The position numbers and the translations under genes are program-made. From Ktedonobacter robiniae (GTDB taxonomy: Bacteria > Chloroflexota > Ktedonobacteria > Ktedonobacterales > Ktedonobacteraceae), in NCBI RefSeq assembly GCF_016587375.1, contig NZ_BNJG01000003.1, positions 1,302,001 through 1,366,000 of the forward strand: 64,000 nucleotides of DNA, given 5' to 3'. The notes beneath the pieces are model-generated. The model worked only from the letters and a program-made list of their open reading frames with translations, searched no databases and was not told the DNA's origin. Shown here one piece after another: positions 1 to 9,194 of the stretch (the stretch's first letter is position 1; every line of letters starts with the position of its first letter).

Positions 1-2
1 AA

Positions 3-536
3 CTCTTTCCGGCGCTCTCTTCTCGTGATTCTCTTCTGCAAGTCGCGGTTGTTCCCCTGTACCGCTGTTACTATCTGCCTGTACCCATTTGCGTCGGCAT
101 TGCTCTGCTGCGCTACCGCTTGTGGGATATCGACGTGTTGATCAATCGCACATTGGTTTATGGCTTGCTCACGCTCATTCTGGCAGCGGTGTACTTTGGG
201 TTAGTCTTTGGTGCGCAGGTCCTACTCGTGGGCTTGATCGGCAAAAGCGATGGGATTGTGATCGTGGGATCAACCCTGGTCGTGGCGGTGCTCTTCCAGC
301 CTTTGCGTCGGGGCATTCAAAATGCGATTGATCGGCATTTCTACCGCCAGAAATACGACGCCCAGCACACCCTGCAAGCCTTCAGCGCCACCCTGCATCA
401 GCAGACCGATCTGGTACAACTTAGTGGGCAGATTATGGCGGTTATACAGGAGACAGTGCAGCCAGCATCAGTCTCGCTCTGGGTGTGTAGGCCTGCGGAA
501 AGGGAGAGTGAAAGCGCTTCACCAGGGCAGGAATGA
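3..536 (+). CDS. C-terminal part of sensor-like multi-TM protein (5' cut by window)
   Basis: The reading frame is open from the first bases of the window, so the start lies upstream. The visible 177 residues contain the motif RYRLWDIDVLINRTLVYG, typical of Chloroflexota membrane sensors. This is followed by two strongly hydrophobic segments (LLTLILAAVYFGLVFGA and GIVIVGSTLVVAVLFQ) and a cytoplasmic basic stretch (RHFYRQKYDAQHTLQAFSATL). It ends after the first helix and strand of what would be a GAF-like region (VQPASVSLWVCRP). Homologues often stop at this same point, so the C-terminus is probably natural and not a truncation. The likely role is membrane signal sensing with no catalytic domain of its own; the partner is unknown. 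It sits upstream of a large regulator in the same direction. Confidence 0.75.
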   Translation, partial: LFPALSSRDSLLQVAVVPLYRCYYLPVPICVGIALLRYRLWDIDVLINRTLVYGLLTLILAAVYFGLVFGAQVLLVGLIGKSDGIVIVGSTLVVAVLFQPLRRGIQNAIDRHFYRQKYDAQHTLQAFSATLHQQTDLVQLSGQIMAVIQETVQPASVSLWVCRPAERESESASPGQE

Positions 537-713
537 ACTCCCTCCCCTACCCCCTCTTTCCACCCGCCAAATCACGAAATATGCTTCTATTTCTTAATTA
601 CTCTTCTCTTGTAATCCTCCATTGTATAGCTTACAATAACATCTATGGCAGAGGTGCGCACTTAAATATCGCCATGATACAGATCTCTATTATCTCCAAA
701 CTGAGGGTGCTCG

Positions 714-3695
714 ATGTCTCGGTTGACTCTCTCGCTCTTTGGGCCACCGTCGATAGAACTCGATGGCAGCCCCGTCACTACCGATACACGCAAAGCGGTC
801 GCGCTCCTGGCTTATCTGGCGATGACACGCCAGACGCACAGCCGCGATACGCTGGCGACATTACTCTGGCCGGAGTATGACCAGCCCCACGCGCGTGCCA
901 CCCTGCGCCGTACGCTTTCCTCCCTGCATAAAGCCCTCGCGGGCGCATGGCTCCAGATTGACCGTGAGACAATCGGACTCAAGCAGCAAGATGGTTTCTG
1001 GCTGGATGTCGAGGCGTTCAGGTCCCTCTTGACCGATTATCACACGCATCAGCACCAGGCAGGAGAACTTTGCGCGAACTGCCTTACAGGGCTGAATCGT
1101 GCAGTGACGCTCTACCGCGCTAGCTTTATGGCTGGCTTTTCGCTCTCAGATAGTGCGCCCTTTGACGATTGGCAGTTCTATCAGGCCGATAGTTTACGGC
1201 GCGAGTTCGCTGGCGCCCTGGAGCAACTGGTCCTCGCGTATATCGCCAGGGGAGAAATTGGCCTGGCGATCACTCAGGCCCGGCGTTTACTCTCCCTGGA
1301 TCGCCTCCATGAACCAGCGCATCGCTATTTAATGCAGCTCTACGCCTGGTCTGGTCAGCGCTCCACCGCCATCCAGCAATACCAGGAATGCGTCAAAGCA
1401 CTCGATGAAGAACTGGGCGTGACTCCTTTGGAAGCAACCATACAGCTCTATGAAGCCATCAAGGAAAACCACCTATCACCACCGCCAGAGCGACGCCAGC
1501 CATTTTCCCAAAACGCGGCTACCGTCAGTCACACGTTGCCGCTAGAGCGGTCAGATGAACCGCATCCGGCCTCGTTCGATTATCCCCTGGTTGGGCGCGA
1601 GAGCGAGTGGGCAGAACTGCTCTCTATTTACGCTGAAATGGCTCCCTCTGGATATATTGTCGCGCTTGAAGGGGAGGCCGGGATCGGCAAAACACGTTTA
1701 GCCGAAGATCTGGTTGCCGAGGCAAAAGCCAGGGGTGCCCGGACGGTGAGCGTGCGCTGTTACGAGGGTGAAGTCGATCTCGCGTACGGGCCGATTGCGG
1801 CAGGGCTACGCGTTGCCATCAATCAGCAACAAGATTCTCACTGGCACGACCGGCTTGCTTCCCACTGGCTGAGCGAAGCCACACGGCTCCTTCCCGAATT
1901 GGCGCAGCAGCGTCCCGATGTGCCCTCGCCCCAGCCACTTGCCAGTCCTGGTGCGCAGAGTCGCTTTTTCGAGGGACTGCGCCAGGTCTGGCTTGCCCTC
2001 TGCACTGATACGCGTCTATCTGCGCCTGGCCTCCTCTTTTTTGATGATATCCACTGGGCCGATGCAGCCTCACTGGAATTTCTCGGCTATCTGATCAGAA
2101 GGTTTGACGAAAAACCACTCTTCCTGCTCCTTACCTGGCGCAACAACCAGCAGACTATCAGTCAACGTTTTCAGCGTTCCTTAGCAGAGGCCCAGCAGAG
2201 CGGCAAAGCGCGGCTCCTCACCCCGGCCCGCCTGGATCAACCAACCGTTGAGCGGCTGGTACGCCATATTGCGGCCAGTGGTGTGGATCTCCCGCCGCAT
2301 TTTACCAGCCAGCTCTACCAGGAAACCGAGGGCGTGCCGCTCTTTCTGACTGAATATCTCACCGCTCTGACTACTGGAGCGATCAAGGCAGAAGACACCG
2401 AATGGAGCCTGCCCGGTGGCGTGCGTAACTTGCTCAACTCGCGCCTGGAAGCAGTTGGGGAGACCAGCCGACAACTCTTGGGGACCGCCGCAACCATCGG
2501 GCGTTCCTTCGACTTCGATACCCTTTGTGAGGTCAGCGGTCGCAGCGAGGAAGAGACGGTGAATGGTTTGGAAGAACTGATCAGCATGGGTCTGGTTAAA
2601 GAGATGGGCAATCTGCCCACATCTTACCACTACCCTTTAAGCAACGAACCCACGCTCATCTACGACTTCTGTCATGAAAAAATGCGCAGTCTGGTGTACG
2701 GCGGGATCACTCTGGCTCGCCGCCGCCTGCTTCACCGTCGCACCGCAGAGACACTGGTAGCGCGTATGCGTGGACAACGTGAGCTCGGGATACTCGCGGG
2801 CCAGATCGCTTTGCACTATCAGGCAGCCAACCAGCGAGCCCTGGCCGCCACCTATTTTTGTCAGGCTGGCGAGTATGAGCGTTCTCTCTACAGACACTCG
2901 GAGGCCCTGGCCCATTTTCACACCGCCTTGGCGCTGGGCCATCCCACAAGCTCCGAACTGCTTGAAACCATTGCTGACCTGTATACCTTCCTGGGGGAAT
3001 ATGAAACAGCCCTCAAAAGTTATCGGGCTGCCAAAGCCCTGAGTGCCACGCCACGCGCTATTCTGGAGCAGAAACAAGGCAAGATCTATGAGCGTCGGGG
3101 GATTTGGCAACTTGCGGAAGAACACTTTGCCCTCGCCCTCCACTTACTCCAAACGCAGGCTGGATCAGAGGAGGAGCAGGCACGAGTATGCGCCGATTGG
3201 AGTCTCTCTGCCCACCATCATGGACATATCCAGCAGGCATACGATCTGGCACAGCAAGCACTCGACCTGGCAGAACAGACCAACGATACTCATGCACTGG
3301 CCCAGGCACACAATATGTTGGGTATTCTTGCCAATAGCCAGGGAAAGATGACCACAGCATATTTTCATCTGGAACGCAGCCTGGCCCTGGCGGAAAATCT
3401 GCAAGACGCCAGCATTCAGGCCGCCGCCCTGAATAACCTGGCCCTGGCTTACCGAGCCAGCGGGGAGATTGTACGCGCCATTGCGCTCACGGAAACGGCC
3501 CTGGCACTCTGTCGTTCCCAGGGTGATCGCCACCGCGAAGCTGCCCTGCATAGCAACCTGGCTGACCTCCTGCACGAAGCCGAGCGCACCGATGAGGCGA
3601 TGGGTCAGCTTAAGCTTGCCGCCCACATCTACACCGAAATCGACGGAGAAGCAGGCGCGATGCAGCCAGAGATCTGGAAATTGGTCGAGTGGTAG
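714..3695 (+). CDS. BTAD/SARP-type transcriptional regulator with AAA ATPase and TPR repeats
   Basis: A 993-residue multidomain regulator. Residues 1-95 form an OmpR-like winged helix (starts MSRLTLSLFGPPSIELDG). Residues of about 100-250 match the bacterial transcriptional activator domain. An AAA/NTPase region follows, with Walker A GEAGIGKT near residue 320 and Walker B LLFFDDIHWAD near 441. From about 700 on there are helical TPR-like repeats rich in A-L-A pairs (for example LAQAHNMLGILANSQGKM). The family acts as ATP-dependent DNA-binding activators; the signal and targets here are unknown. The start ATG follows 177 nt of non-coding sequence after the membrane sensor, which may be functionally linked. 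A shadow open frame overlaps it on the minus strand and is not real. Confidence 0.9.
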   Translation: MSRLTLSLFGPPSIELDGSPVTTDTRKAVALLAYLAMTRQTHSRDTLATLLWPEYDQPHARATLRRTLSSLHKALAGAWLQIDRETIGLKQQDGFWLDVEAFRSLLTDYHTHQHQAGELCANCLTGLNRAVTLYRASFMAGFSLSDSAPFDDWQFYQADSLRREFAGALEQLVLAYIARGEIGLAITQARRLLSLDRLHEPAHRYLMQLYAWSGQRSTAIQQYQECVKALDEELGVTPLEATIQLYEAIKENHLSPPPERRQPFSQNAATVSHTLPLERSDEPHPASFDYPLVGRESEWAELLSIYAEMAPSGYIVALEGEAGIGKTRLAEDLVAEAKARGARTVSVRCYEGEVDLAYGPIAAGLRVAINQQQDSHWHDRLASHWLSEATRLLPELAQQRPDVPSPQPLASPGAQSRFFEGLRQVWLALCTDTRLSAPGLLFFDDIHWADAASLEFLGYLIRRFDEKPLFLLLTWRNNQQTISQRFQRSLAEAQQSGKARLLTPARLDQPTVERLVRHIAASGVDLPPHFTSQLYQETEGVPLFLTEYLTALTTGAIKAEDTEWSLPGGVRNLLNSRLEAVGETSRQLLGTAATIGRSFDFDTLCEVSGRSEEETVNGLEELISMGLVKEMGNLPTSYHYPLSNEPTLIYDFCHEKMRSLVYGGITLARRRLLHRRTAETLVARMRGQRELGILAGQIALHYQAANQRALAATYFCQAGEYERSLYRHSEALAHFHTALALGHPTSSELLETIADLYTFLGEYETALKSYRAAKALSATPRAILEQKQGKIYERRGIWQLAEEHFALALHLLQTQAGSEEEQARVCADWSLSAHHHGHIQQAYDLAQQALDLAEQTNDTHALAQAHNMLGILANSQGKMTTAYFHLERSLALAENLQDASIQAAALNNLALAYRASGEIVRAIALTETALALCRSQGDRHREAALHSNLADLLHEAERTDEAMGQLKLAAHIYTEIDGEAGAMQPEIWKLVEW

Positions 3696-3705
3696 CCACT
3701 CAAAT

Positions 3706-4068
3706 CTATGATCGAGATGGAGGGATACTATTCAATGCTTGTGCCTCATCGGAGAAGATGAGCATAAAATCGGCCAGGCGCGTAATACGAAAAATCTCCA
3801 CAAAATGCTCACTCAGACCGTACACCATCAGGGGACATCTGGCTTTAAGAGCGCGTTTGAGCATCCCAACGATCAGCGCGATGCCAACACTGTTCATATA
3901 CTTTACCTGACTGAAATTCAGCAAGATCGTTTCAGGGTGCCCGCTGATAGCTTCCGTATACGCACTATCCAGCGCATCTGCCGCGAAATTGTTGATTTCA
4001 CCCTGTAAATCGATAATCGCAACCCGCGTCCGGTGCCGAATATGGGCCTCGAAACTAGCCGTTGCCAT
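3706..4068 (-). CDS. STAS-domain anti-anti-sigma factor
   Basis: 120 residues forming one STAS domain. The core VAIIDLQGEINNFAAD is followed by TILLNFSQVKYMNSVGIALIVGML, where the Ser in MNSVG occupies the position phosphorylated in SpoIIAA/RsbV proteins. Such proteins bind an anti-sigma kinase when unphosphorylated and release the sigma factor. It is divergent from the PP2C/kinase gene at 4298 and is closely similar to the two STAS proteins encoded at 5949 and 6375, so the set looks like a tandem-duplicated partner-switching module. The 3' end is only 10 nt from the stop of the preceding plus-strand regulator (convergent). Confidence 0.9.
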   Translation of the reverse strand: MATASFEAHIRHRTRVAIIDLQGEINNFAADALDSAYTEAISGHPETILLNFSQVKYMNSVGIALIVGMLKRALKARCPLMVYGLSEHFVEIFRITRLADFMLIFSDEAQALNSIPPSRS

Positions 4069-4145
4069 GACAAATAGTCCTCTCTTGTAGTAGAGCGCTG
4101 CTGAAAAGCTCTCTCTCGTTTTTGATTATAATTCCTGGTCGTCCT

Positions 4146-4241
4146 AAAAACGTTACGAGAAATTATTCTCTCTTATTGCTGGCGAAAAACGTTACGAGAA
4201 AGGTGCGAGAACATTCCTCTTTACCGTAACGTTTAGAGGAC
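4146..4241. promoter_or_regulatory. Repeated operator-like sites in divergent STAS / PP2C promoter region
   Basis: The divergent intergenic region holds two exact 17-bp direct copies of AAAAACGTTACGAGAAA at 4146-4162 and 4185-4201 (39 bp apart). An inverted partner, CGTAACGTTTAGAGGAC, lies at 4225-4241 and mirrors the outer sequence GTCCTAAAAACGTTACG at 4141-4157. All share the core AACGTTACG or its complement. The placement between two divergent genes suggests a shared regulator site or alternative sigma promoter elements (inference). Confidence 0.6.
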
Positions 4242-4297
4242 GTGCAGACTCTATACTACGAAGGAAAGATACATCGTAAAGAATATTGGAGTTCGAG

Positions 4298-5968
4298 ATG
4301 GCAACATTTTTCCAGTACATTCGCCAGAGAATGCCTTTCCGGCGAAGCACCCAAAAAAAGCAAGCTCTCCCGACGCCTGCATTACCCGCAACTCAGCGCG
4401 TTGTTTCACAGGCGGTGAACATCGCGCCCAACGACGCGCTTGTTGCCTATTTCCTGAGCTCGCCTAGCGCGATTGAGGTCGAGAAACTGCATCTCGATTC
4501 GCCAATTCTGCGCGAACTCAAAGAAGCAGGAGTCAAGCTGACGATGCCGCTGGTGAGCCAGGGTGAGTTGGTTGGGCTGATCAATCTAGGAGGACGTTTG
4601 AGTGAGCAGGACTACTCCAGTTATGACAAAGGACTGCTGAACTCGCTGGCAACCCAGGCCGCGCCCGCTCTCCGTGTCGCCCAGATGGTTCTGGATCAAC
4701 AAGCACAGGCTCGCGAACGCGAACGCATTGAGCAGGAATTGCGGGTGGCGCGCATCATTCAACAAACACTGCTACCCAAAGAACTGCCCGACCTGCCCAA
4801 CTGGCAAGTGACTGCCTATTATCAGCCAGCGCGCGCGGTTGGCGGCGACTTCTATGACTTCATCCCTTATGAAGATGGCCGGCTGGGGATTGTCGTTGGC
4901 GATGTGACCGATAAGGGCATTCCTGCCGCCCTGGTTATGGCGACCACCCGCAGTATCCTGCGTTCCTCGGCCCAGGAAGATCTCTCTCCCGGCGCCGTTC
5001 TGGAACGCGCCAACGATTTACTCTTTCCCGATATTCCGGAGAGGATGTTTGTCACGTGTTTCTATGCCATTCTCGATCCTCAGAGTGGATTCCTGCGCTA
5101 TGCCAATGCCGGGCATGACCTGCCCTATCGCTGGCACGAGGGCGAGGTAGGCGAGCTACGCGCCACAGGTATGCCCCTGGGGTTGATGCCTGGCATGTTC
5201 TATGAAGAGAAAGAAGTCACCCTGGCGCCTGGCGAAAGCATGCTGCTCTATAGCGATGGCCTGGTTGAGGCGCACAATTCTACTCGCGACATGTTTGGCT
5301 TTCCGCGCTTGATTACATTGCTTGGCGCGTACCAGGACAAAATTTCTCCTATTGATTACTTGCGCGCAGAGCTCAGCACCTTTACTGGAGCAGGCTGGGA
5401 ACAGGAGGATGATATCACCCTGGTGACCTTACAACACGTCCCAGTGCAGAACCTCCAGGAAACAACCGAGATTCTGAGGAAGCCCGAAATCCATGAAGGA
5501 TCCATCGAAAGCGGAGATGACTGGCAGCCCTTAGAAACATGGTCTATCCCCAGCGCAATGGGCAATGAACGGATCGCAATCTCATATATAACCCAGCGTG
5601 TTCAGCCCTTTCATCTGCCAGAACGTCGTCTGGAGCAGCTCAAAACAGCGGTGGCAGAGGCCACGATGAACGCTATGGAACATGGAAACCACTACCACCC
5701 GGAGTTCCCTGTCACTCTCCAACTCCTCTCGTCAGAGCAGGCCATCGCGATACGGATCAGCGATCAAGGTGGTTATCAGCCCACCCAGGCTCCGGAAACG
5801 CCTGATATCGAGGCCAAACTGGCTGAATTACAATCGCCCCGTGGTTGGGGCCTGTTCTTGATCCAGAATATGGTCGATGAGATGCGCATTCTCAACGACG
5901 AACATACCCATACCATCGAACTTGTGATGTCCCTGGAAGGAGGCCCCCATGCCCCCCAAAGTGCTTAA
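4298..5968 (+). CDS. RsbU-like PP2C phosphatase fused to RsbW-like histidine-kinase-type ATPase
   Basis: I place the start at ATG 4298, preceded by GGAG 7 nt upstream; an in-frame TTG lies at 4286. The protein is 556 residues. The first ~115 residues contain the C-terminal half of a GAF domain (PLVSQGELVGLINLGGRLS). A helical linker (RERERIEQELRVARIIQQTLLP) leads to a SpoIIE/PP2C phosphatase with metal-binding motifs GGDFYDF and VVGDVTDKG and a later EQEDDITLVTL. The last ~130 residues are a HATPase_c_2 domain with N-box EATMNAMEHGN, ISDQGG, and RGWGLFLIQNMVDE. It thus carries both the phosphatase that activates STAS proteins and the kinase that inactivates them. The downstream STAS gene overlaps its 3' end by 20 nt, indicating translational coupling. 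Confidence 0.92.
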   Translation: MATFFQYIRQRMPFRRSTQKKQALPTPALPATQRVVSQAVNIAPNDALVAYFLSSPSAIEVEKLHLDSPILRELKEAGVKLTMPLVSQGELVGLINLGGRLSEQDYSSYDKGLLNSLATQAAPALRVAQMVLDQQAQARERERIEQELRVARIIQQTLLPKELPDLPNWQVTAYYQPARAVGGDFYDFIPYEDGRLGIVVGDVTDKGIPAALVMATTRSILRSSAQEDLSPGAVLERANDLLFPDIPERMFVTCFYAILDPQSGFLRYANAGHDLPYRWHEGEVGELRATGMPLGLMPGMFYEEKEVTLAPGESMLLYSDGLVEAHNSTRDMFGFPRLITLLGAYQDKISPIDYLRAELSTFTGAGWEQEDDITLVTLQHVPVQNLQETTEILRKPEIHEGSIESGDDWQPLETWSIPSAMGNERIAISYITQRVQPFHLPERRLEQLKTAVAEATMNAMEHGNHYHPEFPVTLQLLSSEQAIAIRISDQGGYQPTQAPETPDIEAKLAELQSPRGWGLFLIQNMVDEMRILNDEHTHTIELVMSLEGGPHAPQSA

Positions 5969-6320
5969 AGCCGCGATCCGTCACCAACCAAGCGTCTCTA
6001 TTGTGGACCTACATGGCGAGATCAACGCCCAAGCTGAAAGTGTGTTGAACAACGCTTATGCCGAAGCTGAGGCATATGGCTTAGAGGTCATTCTGCTCAA
6101 CTTTCACGGTGTGAACTATATCAACAGCACCGGTATCGCGCTGATTGTCAGTCTGCTCGCTCGTGCCCGCAAACAGCACCGTCGTCTGCTCGCCTGTGGC
6201 CTGAGCGAACATTATGTGGAAATATTCCAGGTCACCCGCCTGGCCGATTTCTTACACATCTTCCCCGATGAGGCAAGCGCTCTCACACAAGACATGAGTA
6301 AATCCAGCCAATCTATGTAA
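5949..6320 (+). CDS. STAS-domain anti-anti-sigma factor
   Basis: 123 residues, one STAS domain, with VSIVDLHGEINAQAE and the phospho-acceptor region VNYINSTGIALIVSLL. It starts at an ATG inside the end of the phosphatase/kinase gene, with GGAGG just upstream, so the two are translationally coupled. It is probably the direct substrate of the fused phosphatase/kinase (inference from coupling). It closely resembles the STAS protein at 3706, including the shared YGLSEH/CGLSEHYVEIFQVTRLADF segment, showing recent duplication. Confidence 0.9.
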   Translation: MPPKVLKAAIRHQPSVSIVDLHGEINAQAESVLNNAYAEAEAYGLEVILLNFHGVNYINSTGIALIVSLLARARKQHRRLLACGLSEHYVEIFQVTRLADFLHIFPDEASALTQDMSKSSQSM

Positions 6321-6374
6321 AAACAGTGTCGTTTTTGTTACGTTATGTAGCAATTGCAGGAGGCAGAGAAAAGC

Positions 6375-6785
6375 ATGCCAGAAGCCAAAGTAACTATGCA
6401 AGCACGCACGGTCAACGGGATTGCCGGCATCATCGATATCCAGGGCGAACTCAATGCGTTTGCGGAAGGCATATTGATGGAGATGTACAACACTATCAAC
6501 ACGCCAAATATCCACGCGATTATTCTCAATTTTAGCGAAATGGAGTATATGAATAGTAGTGGCATTGGTCTGATCGTCACGCTGCTGATTCGCGCAAATC
6601 GCCAGAAACAGCGACTCTTCGGGTATGGGTTAAGCGAACATTATCAGAACATTTTTCAATTGACCCGTCTTAACGATTCTATCCAGCTTTATGCGAACGA
6701 AAACGAGGCCATCAAAGCGCTCCGTTCCGCTGTAACCGTGACGGAGAATCGGCCACGCTTCTTTAAAAGGAGAGAGACCCGATGA
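6375..6785 (+). CDS. STAS-domain anti-anti-sigma factor
   Basis: 136 residues from ATG 6375, chosen because GCAGGAGG precedes it by about 10 nt; an in-frame TTG at 6354 is less likely. One STAS domain with IAGIIDIQGELNAFAEG and EMEYMNSSGIGLIVTLL. It shares the segment YGLSEHYQNIFQLTRL with the other two STAS proteins here. The C-terminal tail (VTVTENRPRFFKRRETR) is basic. Its stop overlaps the next gene's ATG by 4 nt, so it is part of the same operon. Confidence 0.9.
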   Translation: MPEAKVTMQARTVNGIAGIIDIQGELNAFAEGILMEMYNTINTPNIHAIILNFSEMEYMNSSGIGLIVTLLIRANRQKQRLFGYGLSEHYQNIFQLTRLNDSIQLYANENEAIKALRSAVTVTENRPRFFKRRETR

Positions 6786-7528
6786 CAACTCCACAACCGC
6801 CTGCGAAAGAGGGCCAGCCCCGCAATACGGCAAACTGGGCACCACAACATACACACACGCTACGGATACAAAATGCCCCGAGCGGAGCGCTGAACCTCAA
6901 CGTCGATGGTCGACAAATCACCGGGCCACTCCAGGGCTTTGGCTCGATGTGGCAGAAAACCTACCGTGTCACCTTAGCAGGCACAAAGGTAGAACCAGAG
7001 ACCGTCATTGCTGTCTGGAAAGAGCACTTCGCCGAATTCTGGCCCGCGAATTCGCGCTTCTTTGGCCCACTGACAGGGATTGCACCGGGTGAAGTGGCAC
7101 TCCTCAACCTGGCAGTGGGCGGGATGCCACTCTCAACTGGCGTGCTGGTGTTGTATGCTGATGATGAGAGCTTTACCCTGATGACACCTCAAGGCCATAT
7201 GTTCGCTGGCTGGATTACCTTTAGCGCGTATAAAGAGAAAGGAGAGACCCTCGTCCAGGCTCAGGTCTTAATGCGCGCCAGCGATCCCATTTATGAACTA
7301 GGACTGCGTTTCGGCGGACATAAGCAGGAGGATATCTTCTGGGAGCATACGCTAGGAAAGCTGGCGAAGCACTTCCAGGTGGAAGCGCCTGTGCAGACGG
7401 AAACCATCTGCGTTGATAAAAAATGGAGCTGGTCACAAGCCAAAAACATCTGGCATAATTCGGCCATTCGCACACAAGTTCACCTGCTGACCCATCCAGC
7501 GCTCTGGTTTCGGCGACATGGGAAATAG
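6782..7528 (+). CDS. Uncharacterised protein ending the partner-switch operon (possible SRPBCC/DUF1990-like fold)
   Basis: 248 residues, overlapping the STAS stop by 4 nt (ATGA) and therefore co-translated. No motif gives a firm family. There are no membrane segments or signal peptide. The central part (GFGSMWQKTYRVTLAG, IAPGEVALLNLAVGG, FTLMTPQGHMFAGWITFSAYKE) has the alternating strands and glycine turns of a lipid/ligand-binding barrel. DUF1990-like or SRPBCC-type folds are possible but not proven. The context suggests an output or modulator of the STAS/phosphatase system. Confidence 0.6.
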   Translation: MTTPQPPAKEGQPRNTANWAPQHTHTLRIQNAPSGALNLNVDGRQITGPLQGFGSMWQKTYRVTLAGTKVEPETVIAVWKEHFAEFWPANSRFFGPLTGIAPGEVALLNLAVGGMPLSTGVLVLYADDESFTLMTPQGHMFAGWITFSAYKEKGETLVQAQVLMRASDPIYELGLRFGGHKQEDIFWEHTLGKLAKHFQVEAPVQTETICVDKKWSWSQAKNIWHNSAIRTQVHLLTHPALWFRRHGK

Positions 7529-7534
7529 CTGTAA

Positions 7535-7571
7535 GCGGGCGAGAGTGCGGCGCACTTTCACCCGCCTTTTT
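7535..7571 (+). terminator. Rho-independent terminator
   Basis: Stem GCGGGCGAGAGTG / CACTTTCACCCGC (two imperfect positions) with loop CGGCG, followed by CTTTTT. It directly follows the operon ending at 7528. Confidence 0.75.
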
Positions 7572-7585
7572 CTGACTACTACTTC

Positions 7586-7714
7586 TCCGAAAATCCTGAG
7601 CGCGCTTGCCGCGCCACCGCTTGCCCCGAATGGGGGTTAGGTGGTCCCCGAATGGGGGAAGCGCTCGTCACGCAAGTGACACCATGAGACCTTCAGGTGG
7701 TTGGGATTCGGAAT
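7586..7714 (-). repeat. REP-like dispersed element, copy 1 (long form)
   Basis: Bounded by TCCGAAAATCC and GGGATTCGGA. Read on the minus strand it has the same order of blocks as the copy at 31974: TTATTCCGAA, GTCAC...GTGAC, AGCGCTT, then nested CCCCCATTCGGGG stems, and CTCAGG...TTCGGA at the far end. Two CCCCGAATGGGG-type stem blocks lie inside. It is non-coding and sits between two plus-strand genes. Confidence 0.65.
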
Positions 7715-7754
7715 AAGATCTTAGTAGAAAATAGCTTCTGGAAAGACTCTTTTT

Positions 7755-9194
7755 ATGATTACAAAACCATCGTATGACGCGCTTATCATCGGCTCAGGGC
7801 CCAACGGCCTCGCAGCCGCCATTACCATTGCGCGCACAGGTCGCTCGGTCCTCGTGCTTGAGGCCAAAGAACAGATCGGCGGCGGCGTCCGGTCAGCCGA
7901 ACTCACCCTGCCTGGCTTTACCCACGATGTGTGCTCGGCGATCCACCCCATGGGGCTGGCCTCACCATTCTTTCGCACCCTACCGCTCGCTCGCTATGGC
8001 ATCGAGTGGATTCAGCCAGAATTTGCCCTGGCCCACCCACTCGACAATGGGCAGGCGGCACTGGTGGCCCGTAGCCTGGAGGTGACCGCCGCCAGCTTGG
8101 GCGTGGATGCCGCAGCGTATACCAAACTGATGCAACCACTTCTCGATAATTGGGAAAGCATCATCAACGCCTTTCTCGGACCATTGCGCCCGCAGACAAT
8201 GCTGCACCCATTCAAAATAGCGCACTTTGGCCTGGCGGCCTTGCGCTCGGCCAGTGGTCTGACGCAAACTCAATTTAAAGGAGCGGCAGCTCGCGCGATC
8301 TTCGCGGGCATGAGCGGCCATTCGATGCTCCCTCTCAATACGCCCTCCAGTGCGGCGGCGGGCCTGATGTTGGGCCTCTTGGCCCACGCGGTGGGCTGGC
8401 CTATCCCACGTGGGGGGTCACACAAGATTGTTGATGCGCTCGCGGCCTATCTGCGCGACCTGGGCGGTGAAATTGTCACGGGCATGGAGGTAAAATCACT
8501 CGACACGCTCCCCCCGGCGCGCGTCATCCTCTGCGATATCACCCCACGCCAACTTCTGCGCATCGCAGGAAGTCACCTCTCCGGCCTCTATAAACGCCAA
8601 TTGCAGCATTATCGCTACGGTCAGGGCGTCTTCAAGCTCGATCTCGCCCTCGACGGCCCCATTCCCTGGAGTGCTGACGCGTGCAGGAGAGCTGGTACAG
8701 TCCATGTCGGTGGCACCTTCAACGAGATTGCCAGGAGCGAACGCGCGATCTGGCGAGGGGAACATCCTGAGCGTCCATTTGTTCTACTCGCACAACAGAG
8801 CCTCTTTGATGAGACTCGTGCCCCCCAGGGCAAACACACAGTCTGGGCCTATTGCCATGTCCCCAATGGCTCGGATGTCGATATGAGTGAGCGCATCGAG
8901 GCACAGATTGAGCGTTTCGCCCCTGGCTTTCGCAACCGCATCTTGGCTCGACACACCACCAATGCCATGGAAATGGAACGCTACAACGCCAACTATATTG
9001 GTGGGGATATTAACGGCGGCACGCAGGATCTCACGCAGATGTTCACCCGCCCAACCATCTCGCCAACGCCCTACTCCACCCCCGATAAGAGCCTCTATAT
9101 CTGTTCCTCCTCCACACCGCCAGGAGGGGGTGTCCACGGTATGTGTGGCTACTTTGCCGCTCAGGCTGCCCTGCGTCACCTGGATCAAAACTGA
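7755..9194 (+). CDS. FAD-dependent oxidoreductase, phytoene desaturase-like
   Basis: 479 residues. The N-terminal dinucleotide-binding fold is clear (ALIIGSGPNGLAAAITIARTG, then LEAKEQIGGGVRS), as in phytoene dehydrogenase/PYROXD2-type amine-oxidase-superfamily flavoproteins. The C-terminal FAD-binding segment is STPPGGGVHGMCGYFAA. Substrate cannot be read from sequence; carotenoid genes are not nearby, so a role outside carotenoid synthesis is possible. The length is near the usual 480-530. It is monocistronic, between the REP-like element and a 318-nt non-coding gap. Confidence 0.85.
   Translation: MITKPSYDALIIGSGPNGLAAAITIARTGRSVLVLEAKEQIGGGVRSAELTLPGFTHDVCSAIHPMGLASPFFRTLPLARYGIEWIQPEFALAHPLDNGQAALVARSLEVTAASLGVDAAAYTKLMQPLLDNWESIINAFLGPLRPQTMLHPFKIAHFGLAALRSASGLTQTQFKGAAARAIFAGMSGHSMLPLNTPSSAAAGLMLGLLAHAVGWPIPRGGSHKIVDALAAYLRDLGGEIVTGMEVKSLDTLPPARVILCDITPRQLLRIAGSHLSGLYKRQLQHYRYGQGVFKLDLALDGPIPWSADACRRAGTVHVGGTFNEIARSERAIWRGEHPERPFVLLAQQSLFDETRAPQGKHTVWAYCHVPNGSDVDMSERIEAQIERFAPGFRNRILARHTTNAMEMERYNANYIGGDINGGTQDLTQMFTRPTISPTPYSTPDKSLYICSSSTPPGGGVHGMCGYFAAQAALRHLDQN

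Noticed and set aside
533..880. Open frame overlapping the start of the BTAD regulator
   Set aside because: Alternative-frame shadow with no ribosome site or domain.
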